Shown: positions 36,333-45,461, counted from the first letter of the stretch. The stretch is DNA of 64,000 nt from Frigidibacter sp. (GCF_030695035.1 NZ_JAUYTT010000015.1:62001-126000); one strand, 5' to 3'. The notes: generated from the sequence alone by a model not told the origin. Program-made: numbers and translations.

Positions 36333-38303
36333 ATGGTGGTTTTGACGGCGCCTTCGGACGCCCTGACGTCCATTCCGGCGTTGCTGGCCCGCAACGTGGC
36401 GCGGATCGGCGCGCTGCCGGCCTACCGGGAAAAGGAATTCGGGATCTGGCAAAGCTGGACCTGGGCCCAGACGGATGAGCAGGTCCGCGCGCTGGCGCTT
36501 GGCTTCCTGTCGCTGGGGGTCGAACGCGGCGACCATATCGCCATCATCGGCCGCAACCGGCCGGCGCATTACTGGGCGATGGTCGCGGCGCAGATGTGCG
36601 GGGCCGTTCCGGTGCCGCTGTATCAGGACGCGGTGGCCGATGAGATGGCCTATGTGCTGGACCATTGCGGCGCGCGCTTCATCGTGTGCGGCGATCAGGA
36701 GCAGGTGGACAAGGTGCTCGAGATCGAGGACCGCGTGCAGCATATCCAGCATGTCATGTACAATGACCGCCGGGGCATGCGGAAATACGACCATTCCCGC
36801 ATGAACGCGCTGGCAGATGTACAGGCCGAGGGGCGGGCCGGGCATTTCCGCTATGAGGGCGAGCTGACCAAGCGCATCGCCGAGCTGCATTACGACAGCA
36901 CCTGCGTGATGCTGTATACGTCCGGCACCACCGGCAAGCCCAAGGGCGTGGTGCTGTCGAACCGCAATATCATCGAGACTGCGAAGAACACCTCGGGTTT
37001 CGACCATCTGCGCCACGGGGATGAGGTGCTGGCCTATCTGCCGATGGCCTGGGTCGGGGACTTCATCTTCTCGGTGGGGCAGGCCTACTGGACCGGCTTC
37101 ACCGTGAACTGCCCGGAAAGCCCGGCGACGATGATGACCGACCTGCGCGAGATCGGGCCGACCTATTTCTTTGCGCCGCCGCGGGTGTTCGAAGGCCAGC
37201 TGACCAATGTGATGATCCGCATGGAAGATGCGGGCCGGCTGAAGAAGAAGATGTTCGATCATTTCATGGCGCTGGCGCGGCGGGTGGGGCCGGCGATCCT
37301 GGATGGCAAGTCCGTCAGCGCGCTGGACCGTCTGCGCTACGGGCTTGGGAACATTCTGGTTTATGGCCCGCTGAAGAACACGCTGGGCTTCAGCCGCATC
37401 CGCGTTGGCTATACCGCAGGCGAGGCGATCGGGCCCGAGATCTTCGATTTCTACCGCAGTCTGGGCATCAACCTGAAGCAGCTTTACGGGCAGACCGAGG
37501 CGTCGGTGTTCATCACCCAGCAGCCGGACGGGCAGGTGCGGTCGGATACGGTGGGCGTGCCCTCACCGGGCGTGGAAGTGAAGATCGCCGAGAATGGCGA
37601 GGTGTTCTATCGCTCGCCGGGGACCTTCGTCGAGTATTTCAAGAACCCCGAAAGCACCGCCAGCACCAAGGATGCCGAAGGCTGGGTGGCGACCGGGGAT
37701 GCCGGGTTCTTCGAGGAAGGCACCGGGCATCTGCGGATCATCGACCGCGCCAAGGATGTGGGCAAGATGGCGGATGGCCACCTGTTTGCGCCCAAATACG
37801 TTGAAAACAAGCTGAAATTCTATCCCAACATCCTTGAAGCAGTGGTGTTCGGCAATGCCCGCACCATGTGCACCGCCTTCATCAACATTGACCTGCAGGC
37901 GGTGGGCAACTGGGCGGAGCGCAACAACATCGCCTATGCCAGCTATCAGGAGCTGGCCGGGCATCCGAGGGTCTATGACATGATCCAGAGCCATGTGGAG
38001 GAGGTGAACCGTTCGGTCGCCGCCGATCCGATGCTGGCGGGCTGCCAGGTCCACAGGTTCCTGATTTTGCACAAGGAATTGGATGCGGATGACGGCGAGA
38101 TGACGCGGACGCGCAAGGTGCGGCGCAACGTGATCGAGAGCAAGTTCGCCGAGTTGATCGACGCGCTCTATGACGGGCGGGGCAGCATCTACACCGAAAC
38201 CGAGGTGACCTACGAGGATGGCCGCAAGGGCGCGATCAAGGCGACGCTGACGATCCGCGATGCCGCCGTGCAGGGAACCCAGACAAGGATGGCGGCGGAA
38301 TGA
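36333..38303 (+). CDS. AMP-binding long-chain acyl-CoA ligase-like protein
   Basis: A 656-residue adenylating ligase: P-loop YTSGTTGKPKG near residue 195, AYLPMAW and YGQTEAS in the middle, and GWVATGDAGFF with the catalytic-lysine region MTRTRKVRRN at the end. It resembles FadD/very-long-chain ligases. GAGGGAGGA lies before ATG 36333. It is first in an operon with a complete branched-chain-amino-acid-type ABC importer and a second ligase, so it probably activates the imported carboxylic acid to its CoA ester. Substrate unknown. Its stop overlaps livG (ATGA). Confidence 0.92.
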   Translation: MVVLTAPSDALTSIPALLARNVARIGALPAYREKEFGIWQSWTWAQTDEQVRALALGFLSLGVERGDHIAIIGRNRPAHYWAMVAAQMCGAVPVPLYQDAVADEMAYVLDHCGARFIVCGDQEQVDKVLEIEDRVQHIQHVMYNDRRGMRKYDHSRMNALADVQAEGRAGHFRYEGELTKRIAELHYDSTCVMLYTSGTTGKPKGVVLSNRNIIETAKNTSGFDHLRHGDEVLAYLPMAWVGDFIFSVGQAYWTGFTVNCPESPATMMTDLREIGPTYFFAPPRVFEGQLTNVMIRMEDAGRLKKKMFDHFMALARRVGPAILDGKSVSALDRLRYGLGNILVYGPLKNTLGFSRIRVGYTAGEAIGPEIFDFYRSLGINLKQLYGQTEASVFITQQPDGQVRSDTVGVPSPGVEVKIAENGEVFYRSPGTFVEYFKNPESTASTKDAEGWVATGDAGFFEEGTGHLRIIDRAKDVGKMADGHLFAPKYVENKLKFYPNILEAVVFGNARTMCTAFINIDLQAVGNWAERNNIAYASYQELAGHPRVYDMIQSHVEEVNRSVAADPMLAGCQVHRFLILHKELDADDGEMTRTRKVRRNVIESKFAELIDALYDGRGSIYTETEVTYEDGRKGAIKATLTIRDAAVQGTQTRMAAE

Positions 38304-39130
38304 GCGCACAACCTGCCGTGAATACAGAGGGTTACACCACAGCCGATGGCCGGAAAATTGGCGGCGTGCTGATGGAAATGAAGAACATCACGCTGCGGTT
38401 TGGTGGGGTGGTGGCGATCAAGGATATCAGTTTCGATATCCGGGAGGGCGAGATCCGGGCGATCATCGGGCCGAACGGGGCGGGCAAATCCTCGATGCTG
38501 AACGTCATCTCGGGGTTCTATGTGCCGACCGAGGGCGAGGTCTGGTTCAAGGGCTATCGCCGCGGGCCGATGAAACCCTATCAGGTGGCGCAGCTGGGCA
38601 TTGCCCGCACCTTCCAGAACATCGCGCTGTTCGACGGGATGACGGTGCTCGACAACATCATGACCGGGCGGCTGACGCTGATGAAGACCGGGCTGCTGGC
38701 GCAGGCGATGTGGTGGGGCGCCGCGCAAAAGGAAGAGAGCGCGCACCGCGAGAAGGTGGAAAAGATCATTGATTTCCTGGAGATACAGGCGATCCGCAAG
38801 ACTCCGGTCGGCCGGCTTCCCTACGGCCTGAAGAAGCGGGTGGAACTGGCGCGGGCGCTGGCGGCAGAGCCGAAGATCCTGCTGCTGGACGAGCCGATGG
38901 CGGGGATGAACGTCGAGGAGAAGGAGGACATGTGCCGCTTCATCCTGGATGTGAATGACGAGTTCGGCACTACGATCTGCCTGATCGAGCATGACATGGG
39001 CGTGGTCATGGACCTGTCGGACCGGGTGGTGGTGATGGATTACGGCAAGAAGATCGGCGACGGCACGCCCGATGAGGTGCGCGCCAATCCCGAGGTGATC
39101 GCCGCCTATCTGGGGGTGGCCCATGACTAA
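38300..39130 (+). CDS. ABC transporter ATP-binding protein, LivG type
   Basis: A 276-residue ATPase with Walker A GPNGAGKS (57-64), Q-loop ARTFQNIALF, signature and Walker B LLLDEPMAGMN and a following switch-region CLIEHDMGVVMDLSDRVVVMDYG. It has an unusually long N-terminal lead before the domain (about 28 residues). LivG-type subunits pair with LivF to power import. It overlaps the ligase stop by four bases. Confidence 0.95.
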   Translation: MSAQPAVNTEGYTTADGRKIGGVLMEMKNITLRFGGVVAIKDISFDIREGEIRAIIGPNGAGKSSMLNVISGFYVPTEGEVWFKGYRRGPMKPYQVAQLGIARTFQNIALFDGMTVLDNIMTGRLTLMKTGLLAQAMWWGAAQKEESAHREKVEKIIDFLEIQAIRKTPVGRLPYGLKKRVELARALAAEPKILLLDEPMAGMNVEEKEDMCRFILDVNDEFGTTICLIEHDMGVVMDLSDRVVVMDYGKKIGDGTPDEVRANPEVIAAYLGVAHD

Positions 39131-39135
39131 AGCCG

Positions 39136-39178
39136 CCATGCAGAACCCATGCAGAACCCATACGCATACCGTATGTAA
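39136..39178 (+). repeat. short tandem duplication and palindrome between livG and livH genes
   Basis: CATGCAGAACC occurs twice in direct succession, followed by CATACG-CATAC-CGTATG, a stem of six bases. The sequence lies in the only sizeable gap between the first three genes of the operon and just ahead of the permease gene. Confidence 0.55.
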
Positions 39179-39207
39179 ACAAAAACAGTCGGACATCGAG
39201 GTGCGCC

Positions 39208-40197
39208 ATGCTGCCTGACCAGATCCTGTTCGCGCTGGAAGTGACCCTGAACGGGCTGATGGCGGGGGTGATGTATGCGCTGGTCGCCCTTGGCTTCGTG
39301 CTGATCTTCAAGGCCAGCGGCATCTTCAACTATGCGCAAGGCGTGCTGGCGCTGTTCGCGGCGCTGACGCTGGTCGGGTTCCAGAACGGGCAGATCCCGT
39401 TCGCGCATCTGATCAACGCCACCTTCGGCACCAACCTGCACACCTTCGGCTGGACGCTGCCCGGCATCGTTGCCATCGCGCTGACGGCGGGGGTGATGGT
39501 GGGCCTTGCCTGGCTGATCGAGCGGCTGGTGCTGAAGCATCTGGTCAATCAGGCGCCGATCATCCTGTTCATGGCGACCATCGGGCTTGCCTATTTCCTC
39601 GAAGGCCTCGGCGACGTGATGTGGGGCGCCGATATCAAGACGCTGGACGTCGGCCTGCCGCAGGGGATTTCCGAAACGGTGGAAAGCGCGACGGCGGCGC
39701 TGCTGGGCTATGGCTTCTTCATCGACAATCTCGACATCGTGGCGACCATCGTGGCGGTGATCCTTGTCGCCTCGCTGACCATCTTCAGCCAGTATTCCAA
39801 GCAGGGCCGGGCGCTGCGGGCGGTGGCCGATGACCATCAGGCGGCGCTGTCGGTGGGGATCAGCCTGCGCTTCATCTGGGTTCTGGTCTGGTCCATCGCC
39901 GGCTTCGTGGCGCTGGTGGCCGGGATCATGTGGGGCACCAAGTCGGGCGTGCAGTTCAGCCTGAGCCTGATCGCGCTGAAGGCGCTGCCGGTGCTGATGC
40001 TGGGCGGGTTCACCTCGATCCCCGGGGCCATCGTCGGCGGGCTGATCATCGGCGTGGGCGAGAAGCTGTTCGAGTTCACCATCGGCCCGATGATCGGCGG
40101 CGCGACCGAGAACTGGTTCGCCTATGTGCTGGCGCTGCTGTTCCTGGTGTTCCGGCCGCAGGGCCTGTTCGGCGAAAAAATCATTGAGCGGGTGTGA
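39208..40197 (+). CDS. branched-chain amino acid-type ABC permease, LivH type
   Basis: A 329-residue membrane protein with about eight helices; the segments GVMYALVALGFVLIFKASG and ALRAVADDHQAALSVGI (cytoplasmic ATPase-contact loop) are LivH signatures, as is a C-terminal LALLFLVFRPQGLFGEKIIERV. It forms half of the membrane pore with LivM. The start ATG lies after GTGCGCC, with GAGGTG upstream. Confidence 0.95.
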   Translation: MLPDQILFALEVTLNGLMAGVMYALVALGFVLIFKASGIFNYAQGVLALFAALTLVGFQNGQIPFAHLINATFGTNLHTFGWTLPGIVAIALTAGVMVGLAWLIERLVLKHLVNQAPIILFMATIGLAYFLEGLGDVMWGADIKTLDVGLPQGISETVESATAALLGYGFFIDNLDIVATIVAVILVASLTIFSQYSKQGRALRAVADDHQAALSVGISLRFIWVLVWSIAGFVALVAGIMWGTKSGVQFSLSLIALKALPVLMLGGFTSIPGAIVGGLIIGVGEKLFEFTIGPMIGGATENWFAYVLALLFLVFRPQGLFGEKIIERV

Positions 40198-40315
40198 GAG
40201 ATGGAGTTTGATCCGATGCGTCCGATTGCCGCAGTTCCGGGGAAGACCCGCGCCGCAACCCGGGCAGGGGCTGGCCTGATGCGGGCCGGTTGGGGAGTAG
40301 GGAGTGTTCCGCACC

Positions 40316-40495
40316 ATGAAGATCTGTTCGATCATGTTCACCATCGGCTGGGCCGCCGCGCTGGCCTTTGGCTGGATGGCGCTGGCGGCGCCGCAGGGCG
40401 AGCCAGAAGCGTTGCTGGTGCTGCATATGGCGCTGTCGGCGCTGGGTGCCGGGCTGGGGCTGTTCGCCTGGGTGCGGATCCGCAGGGGCTGCTGA
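40316..40495 (+). CDS. small two-helix membrane protein inside the ABC operon
   Basis: A 59-residue frame starting MKICSIMFTIG with two hydrophobic segments and a basic C-terminus. GGGAG precedes it and GTG 40304 is an alternative start. It lies between livH and livM, which are adjacent in most such clusters, so it may be an extra small subunit. It could also be a chance frame; no homology is recognised. Confidence 0.5.
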   Translation: MKICSIMFTIGWAAALAFGWMALAAPQGEPEALLVLHMALSALGAGLGLFAWVRIRRGC

Positions 40496-40535
40496 CCGGG
40501 ACCGGCGCCGCCCACCAAGATGGGGGGATGCGCTG

Positions 40536-41612
40536 ATGTTCTACCGCGAAGCAGGCGACTTCAAGACGACCTACCCGGAAGACGCGCAGACCTTCCCGAT
40601 CCAGTTCGACCGTGTGCGCTATTACGCGGTGCTGGCGATTGCCTTCGGGGTGATCCCGTTCTTCATCAACGACTATTGGGCGAACGCGGTGTTCGTGCCC
40701 TTCCTGATCTATGCGATTGCCGCCATCGGGCTGAACATCCTGACGGGCTATTGCGGGCAGGTCAGCCTTGGCACCGGCGGGTTCATGGCGGTGGGGGCCT
40801 ATGCCTGCTACAAGCTGATGACCAGTTTCCCCGAGGTTTCGATCCTGATCCATGTGCTGCTGGCCGGCGGGATCACCGCCTGCGTGGGGGTGCTGTTCGG
40901 GCTGCCAAGCCTGCGGATCAAGGGGTTCTACCTTGCCGTGGCGACGCTGGCGGCGCAATTCTTCCTCGTCTGGCTCTTCAACAAGGTGCCGTGGTTCTAC
41001 AACTACTCCGCCTCTGGCCAGATCAACTCACCCGAGCGCACGGTGCTGGGGCATTTCGTGACCGGGCCGAACACCTCTGCCGCCGCGAAGTACCTCTTCT
41101 GCCTCGTGATCCTGTTCGCGCTGGCCTGGGTGGCGCGGAACCTGACGCGCGGCACCATCGGACGGCGCTGGATGGCGATCCGCGACATGGACATCGCGGC
41201 CGAGATCATCGGGGTGAATCCGCTGACCGCCAAGCTGTCGGCCTTTGCGGTATCGTCCTTCTTCATCGGCGTGGCCGGGGCGCTGTTCTTCGCCGTCTAT
41301 CTGGGCGCGGCCGAGGTCGGCGAGGTGTTCGGGATCAACAAGAGCTTCCTGGTGCTGTTCATGGTGATCATCGGCGGGCTGGGCAGCATATTCGGCAGCT
41401 TTGCCGGGGCGGCGTTCCTGGTGCTGCTGCCGGTGTTCCTGAAGAACGTGCTGGTCGAGGGGATGGGATGGCCCACCGATCTGGCGGCGCATATCGAGCT
41501 GATGATCGTCGGCGGGCTGATCGTGGTGTTCCTGATCCTCGAGCCGCATGGCCTCGCGCAGCTGTGGCGCCTGACCAAGGAGAAGCTGCGGCTCTGGCCG
41601 TTCCCGCATTGA
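40536..41612 (+). CDS. branched-chain amino acid-type ABC permease, LivM type
   Basis: A 358-residue permease with about ten helices. LNILTGYCGQVSLGTGGFMAVGAYA and LRIKGFYLAVATLAAQF are LivM signatures, and RWMAIRDMDIAAEIIGVNPLTAKLSAFAVSSF is the ATPase-contact loop. The N-terminus has a longer polar stretch (YREAGDFKTTYPEDAQTF) than classical LivM. It is one of the eight genes of the operon. Confidence 0.94.
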   Translation: MFYREAGDFKTTYPEDAQTFPIQFDRVRYYAVLAIAFGVIPFFINDYWANAVFVPFLIYAIAAIGLNILTGYCGQVSLGTGGFMAVGAYACYKLMTSFPEVSILIHVLLAGGITACVGVLFGLPSLRIKGFYLAVATLAAQFFLVWLFNKVPWFYNYSASGQINSPERTVLGHFVTGPNTSAAAKYLFCLVILFALAWVARNLTRGTIGRRWMAIRDMDIAAEIIGVNPLTAKLSAFAVSSFFIGVAGALFFAVYLGAAEVGEVFGINKSFLVLFMVIIGGLGSIFGSFAGAAFLVLLPVFLKNVLVEGMGWPTDLAAHIELMIVGGLIVVFLILEPHGLAQLWRLTKEKLRLWPFPH

Positions 41613-41675
41613 GACACCGACCCGGGAAACCGGCTTTTGCGTAACCCTTTATTCGACTCTGGGAGGAGACCCTGA

Positions 41676-42962
41676 ATGAAGACGACATTTGCAACCCTTG
41701 CCGTCGCCGCGATGATCGCGGTTGCTGCGCCGGCCTCGGCCGATCTGGTCGTGCCGAACCTCAGCTACCGGACCGGCCCGTTTGCCGCCGGTGGCATCCC
41801 CTATGCCGACGGTTTCACCGACTATTTCACGCTGCTGAATGAACGCGATGGCGGCATCGGCGGCGAGAAGGTGGTCGTGCCGGAATGTGAGACCGCCTAT
41901 AACACCGAGAAGGGGGTGGAGTGCTACGAGGCCACCAAGGGCCAGGGCGCGCTGGTCTATAACCCGCTGTCGACGGGCATCACCTATCAGCTGATCCCGA
42001 AGGTCTCGGCCGATGGCATCTCGCTCTACACCCCCGGCTATGGCCGCACCTCGGCCGCGAATGGCAAGGTGTTCGAATGGGTGTTCAACTATCCCGCGAA
42101 CTACTGGGATGGCGCGTCCGTCGCGGTGAAACACCTGCTGGACGAGAATGGCGGCAGCCTTGAGGGCAAGACCATCGCGCTGGTCTATCACAACTCTGCC
42201 TACGGCAAGGAGCCGATCCGTACCCTGACCGAGCTGAGCAAGAAGCATGGCTTCAAGCTGACCGAGATCCCGGTCGACTCGCCCGGCCAGGAGCAGAAAT
42301 CGCAATGGCTGCAGATCCGCCGCGAGAAGCCCGATTACGTGCTGTTCTGGGGCTGGGGCGTGATGAACCAGGTGGCCGTGCAAGAGGCCGGCAATATCCG
42401 CTTCCCGATGGAGAACATGATCGGGGTGTGGTGGTCGGGGTCCGAAAACGACGTGACCGCGGCGGGTGCCGGCGCCAATGGCTACAAGAGCCTTGCGATG
42501 CACGGCACCGGGATGGACTACCCGGTCTATGCGGACCTGAAGCAGTACGTGCAGGACGCGGGCAAGGCGGCCGGCGCGGGCGATCAGGTCGGCAGCGTGC
42601 TCTATTCGCGCGGCATGTATGCGGCGATGGTCATCTCGGAGGCGATCCGCAAGGCGCAGGAGCTGGCGGGCACGTCGGCGGTGAACGCGGCGCAGGTGCG
42701 CGACGGGTTCGAGGCGCTGGAGATCACCGAAGAGCGGATGGCCGAGCTGGGCCTGCCGAACTTCGGCCAGCCCTTCGCGGCGAGCTGCGAGGACCATGGC
42801 GGACCGGGGGCGGGGATGATCCAGCAATGGGATGCCTCTGCCGGCAAGTGGAACCTGATCACCGACTTCATCGCGCCCGATGACGAGGTGCTGGACGCGC
42901 TGGTGCTGGAAGACTCGGCCGCCTACGCCGCCGAAGCCGGCCTGACCGAGCGCTGCAACTGA
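41676..42962 (+). CDS. periplasmic substrate-binding protein, LivK/Peripla_BP_6 type
   Basis: A 428-residue binder with signal peptide (LAVAAMIAVAAPASA). It has the Peripla_BP_6 fold: GFTDYFTLLNERDGGIGGEKV near the N-terminus, IALVYHNSAYGKEPI in the hinge and YSRGMYAAMVISEAI later. Classical aliphatic-amino-acid binders share only the fold, so the ligand may be another organic acid. GGAGGAG is placed before the ATG. The coding end is followed by a very stable UUCG-type hairpin before livF. Confidence 0.93.
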   Translation: MKTTFATLAVAAMIAVAAPASADLVVPNLSYRTGPFAAGGIPYADGFTDYFTLLNERDGGIGGEKVVVPECETAYNTEKGVECYEATKGQGALVYNPLSTGITYQLIPKVSADGISLYTPGYGRTSAANGKVFEWVFNYPANYWDGASVAVKHLLDENGGSLEGKTIALVYHNSAYGKEPIRTLTELSKKHGFKLTEIPVDSPGQEQKSQWLQIRREKPDYVLFWGWGVMNQVAVQEAGNIRFPMENMIGVWWSGSENDVTAAGAGANGYKSLAMHGTGMDYPVYADLKQYVQDAGKAAGAGDQVGSVLYSRGMYAAMVISEAIRKAQELAGTSAVNAAQVRDGFEALEITEERMAELGLPNFGQPFAASCEDHGGPGAGMIQQWDASAGKWNLITDFIAPDDEVLDALVLEDSAAYAAEAGLTERCN

Positions 42963-42969
42963 CGACGCT

Positions 42970-42991
42970 GCCCCGGCCTTCGGGCCGGGGC
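42970..42991 (+). terminator. UUCG-capped hairpin between binding-protein and livF genes
   Basis: GCCCCGGCC-TTCG-GGCCGGGGC forms a perfect nine-pair stem capped by a tetraloop, with no T run. Without one it probably acts as an attenuator or 3' mRNA stabiliser that raises binding-protein levels above those of the downstream ATPase, rather than as a full terminator. Confidence 0.7.
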
Positions 42992-43019
42992 AACCCAACC
43001 GCCTTCAAGGGGCCAGCCC

Positions 43020-43844
43020 ATGCTTGACGCCGCACCCACTCGCGAAAACCTCCTAGAGGTGAACAATATCGAGGTGATCTACAACCATGTGATCCTTGTG
43101 CTGAAGGGCGTGAGCCTGTCTGTGCCGAAGGGCGGCATCACCGCGCTTCTGGGCGGCAATGGCGCGGGCAAGACCACGACGCTGAAGGCCATTTCCAACC
43201 TGCTGCATTCCGAGCGCGGCGAGGTGACCAAGGGCACGATCCATTATCGGGGTGAGCGGGTGCAGGATCTGGGCCCGTCGGAGCTGGTGAAGAAGGGCGT
43301 GATCCAGGTGATGGAGGGCCGCCACTGTTTCGAACACCTGACGGTCGAGGAAAACCTGCTGACCGGCGCCTATACGCGCAAGGATGGAAAGGCGGCGATC
43401 AACCGCGATCTGGAAATGGTCTATGCCTATTTCCCGCGGCTGAAAGAGCGGCGCAAGAGCCAGGCGGGCTATACCTCGGGCGGTGAGCAGCAGATGTGCG
43501 CCATCGGCCGCGCGCTGATGAGCCGGCCGGAGACAATCTTGCTCGACGAGCCGTCGATGGGCCTCGCCCCGCAGCTGGTGGAGCAGATCTTTGAGATCGT
43601 GAAGGCGGTGAACGAACAGGAGGGCCTGACCTTCCTGCTGGCCGAACAGAACACCAATGTCGCGCTGCGCTATGCCCATTACGGCTACATCCTTGAATCG
43701 GGCCGGGTGGTGATGGACGGCCCGGCCGATGCGCTGCGCGAGAATCCCGATGTGAAGGAATTCTACCTCGGCCTGTCGGACGAGGGCCGCCGCAGTTTCC
43801 GTGACGTGCGCAGCTACCGGCGCCGCAAGCGCTGGCTGGCCTGA
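43020..43844 (+). CDS. ABC transporter ATP-binding protein, LivF type
   Basis: A 274-residue ATPase with Walker A GGNGAGKTT (45-53), Q-loop-containing KKGVIQVMEGRHCFEHLTV, signature SGGEQQMCAIGRAL and Walker B ILLDEPSMGLAP. A C-terminal basic tail (RSYRRRKRW) extends beyond the usual domain. It pairs with the LivG-type subunit encoded upstream. Located between the binding protein and the second CoA ligase. Confidence 0.95.
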   Translation: MLDAAPTRENLLEVNNIEVIYNHVILVLKGVSLSVPKGGITALLGGNGAGKTTTLKAISNLLHSERGEVTKGTIHYRGERVQDLGPSELVKKGVIQVMEGRHCFEHLTVEENLLTGAYTRKDGKAAINRDLEMVYAYFPRLKERRKSQAGYTSGGEQQMCAIGRALMSRPETILLDEPSMGLAPQLVEQIFEIVKAVNEQEGLTFLLAEQNTNVALRYAHYGYILESGRVVMDGPADALRENPDVKEFYLGLSDEGRRSFRDVRSYRRRKRWLA

Positions 43845-43927
43845 GAGGTCCGAAGACTACCCCGTAATTCAGCACTCCCCGGCGTCCCCCGGCGCGGGGA
43901 CAGGAGGGGGGCAACCCCGGCAGAGAC

Positions 43928-45148
43928 ATGACCCAGTATTTCGACAGCCTCGAGACCCGCAGCCCCGACCAGCGCGCCGCCGATCTGGCCCGCGCCCTGC
44001 CCGGGCAGATCGCCCGCGCGATGGGCGCCCCGGGGATCGGTGCGCTGCTGGCGGGGGTGGACGCGGCGGCGGTGACGGACGCCGCCGCGCTGGCCCGGCT
44101 GCCGGTGATCCGCAAGTCGGAACTGGGCGCGGCGCAGAAGGCATCGCCACCCTTCGGCGGGTTCACGACCAAGCACGCGCATGGCTTTGCCCATGTGTTC
44201 CAGAGCCCCGGCCCGATCTATGAGCCGGGCGGCGCCGACCATGACTGGTGGCGCATGGGCCGCTTCCTGCATGCCTGCGGCATCGGGCCCGGCGATATCG
44301 TGCAGAACTGCTTTGGCTATCACCTGACGCCGGCGGGCATGATCTTCGAATCCGGCTGCCGGGCGGTGGGGGCGGCGGTGCTGCCTGCCGGCACCGGCCA
44401 GACCGAATTGCAGGTGCGCGCCGCGGTGGATGTGGGCACCACCGCCTATGCCGGAACGCCCGATTACCTGAAGATCATCCTCGACAAGGCCGAGGAGATG
44501 GGCGAGCGGCTGGCGATCACCCGGGCTGCCGTGGGCGGCGGGGCGCTGTTCCCATCCTTGCGCAAGGAATATGCCGACCGGGGCATCCTCACCCTGCAAA
44601 GCTATGCCACCGCCGACCTTGGCAACATCGCCTATGAAAGCCCGGCGATGGAGGGGATGATCGTCGATGAGGGCGTGATCGTGGAGATCGTGCGCCCCGG
44701 CACTGGCGATCCGGTGGCCGAGGGTGAGGTGGGCGAGGTGATCGTGACCACGCTGAACCCCGACTACCCGCTGATCCGCTTCGCCACCGGCGATCTGTCG
44801 GCGGTGATGCCGGGCGCCTCGCCCTGCGGGCGCAGCAATACCCGCATCCGCGGCTGGATGGGCCGCGCCGACCAGACCACCAAGATCAAGGGCATGTTCG
44901 TGCGCCCCGAGCAGGTGGCGCAGTTCGTCAGCCGCCATCCCGAGGTGGCCCGCGCCCGGGTGATCGCCACGCGCGAGGGCGAGATGGATGTGATGACGGT
45001 GCGGGTGGAAAGCCCCGGCACCGATGCCGGACACTATGAGGGCGCGGTGGTCGCAGCGCTGAAGATGAAGGGCCGGATCGAGATCGTGCCGCCGGGCAGC
45101 CTGCCCAATGACGGCAAGGTCATCGAGGATCTGCGCAAGTACGACTGA
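43928..45148 (+). CDS. phenylacetate-CoA ligase-like AMP-binding protein
   Basis: A 406-residue PaaK-type adenylating enzyme, shorter than the FadD class: GFTTKHAHGFAHVFQSPGPIYEPG carries the substrate-side loop, YATADLGNIAYE the aromatic-ligase signature, and IRFATGDLSAVMPG plus the C-terminal domain (MFVRPEQVAQF) follow. PaaK members activate phenylacetate or related aromatic acids. As the last gene of the ABC operon, with a different ligase at the other end, it may extend the range of acids activated. Confidence 0.87.
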   Translation: MTQYFDSLETRSPDQRAADLARALPGQIARAMGAPGIGALLAGVDAAAVTDAAALARLPVIRKSELGAAQKASPPFGGFTTKHAHGFAHVFQSPGPIYEPGGADHDWWRMGRFLHACGIGPGDIVQNCFGYHLTPAGMIFESGCRAVGAAVLPAGTGQTELQVRAAVDVGTTAYAGTPDYLKIILDKAEEMGERLAITRAAVGGGALFPSLRKEYADRGILTLQSYATADLGNIAYESPAMEGMIVDEGVIVEIVRPGTGDPVAEGEVGEVIVTTLNPDYPLIRFATGDLSAVMPGASPCGRSNTRIRGWMGRADQTTKIKGMFVRPEQVAQFVSRHPEVARARVIATREGEMDVMTVRVESPGTDAGHYEGAVVAALKMKGRIEIVPPGSLPNDGKVIEDLRKYD

Positions 45149-45173
45149 GGGCGGGGGCGACCCGGCCCCGCCC
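45149..45173 (+). terminator. hairpin after the PaaK-like gene
   Basis: GGGCGGGG (45149-45156) pairs with CCCCGCCC (45166-45173) right after the stop codon. No T run follows, so it is a weak terminator or processing site, placed opposite the rpmJ terminator. Confidence 0.45.
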
Positions 45174-45196
45174 GCGCGGCGCTCAAACCCCCCAAA

Positions 45197-45226
45197 CAGA
45201 AAGGCCGCCGGGTTTCCCCGACGGCC
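45197..45226 (-). terminator. Rho-independent terminator of rpmJ
   Basis: GGCCGCCGGG (45203-45212) pairs with CCCGACGGCC (45217-45226) with one mismatch and a TTTC loop; read on the minus strand the stem is followed by TTTCTGTTT. Confidence 0.8.
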
Positions 45227-45287
45227 GCATCTGTCGCTTGCGCAGTATCCTAAGGGTTTTGGTCCTGACGGACCGGGCCCAGAAGGA

Positions 45288-45413
45288 TCAGCCCTGACGG
45301 GCCTTGAAGCGCTTCTGCGTCTTGTTGATCACGTAGATGCGGCCTTTGCGGCGCACGACCTGGCAATCGCGATGACGCTGCTTGAGCGAGCGGAGCGAGT
45401 TACGGACCTTCAT
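45288..45413 (-). CDS. rpmJ: 50S ribosomal protein L36
   Basis: A 41-residue protein: [20 protein letters not shown] then [21 protein letters not shown]. This is the zinc-free (C-minus) form of L36 lacking the CxxC motif, the type usual in alphaproteobacteria with a longer loop. It sits at the peptidyl-transferase side of 23S rRNA. It is monocistronic with its own terminator, between the PaaK-like gene and tRNA-Val. Confidence 0.96.
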   Translation of the reverse strand: MKVRNSLRSLKQRHRDCQVVRRKGRIYVINKTQKRFKARQG

Positions 45414-45461
45414 GGCCTTCTCCCATTCGCGGCGCGCGTGCGCCTTCTAAACAACGATGCC

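Noticed and set aside
45288-45413. Small minus-strand frame near the PaaK-like gene as noise
   Set aside because: It encodes the complete 41-residue ribosomal protein L36 with its own terminator, so it was kept.
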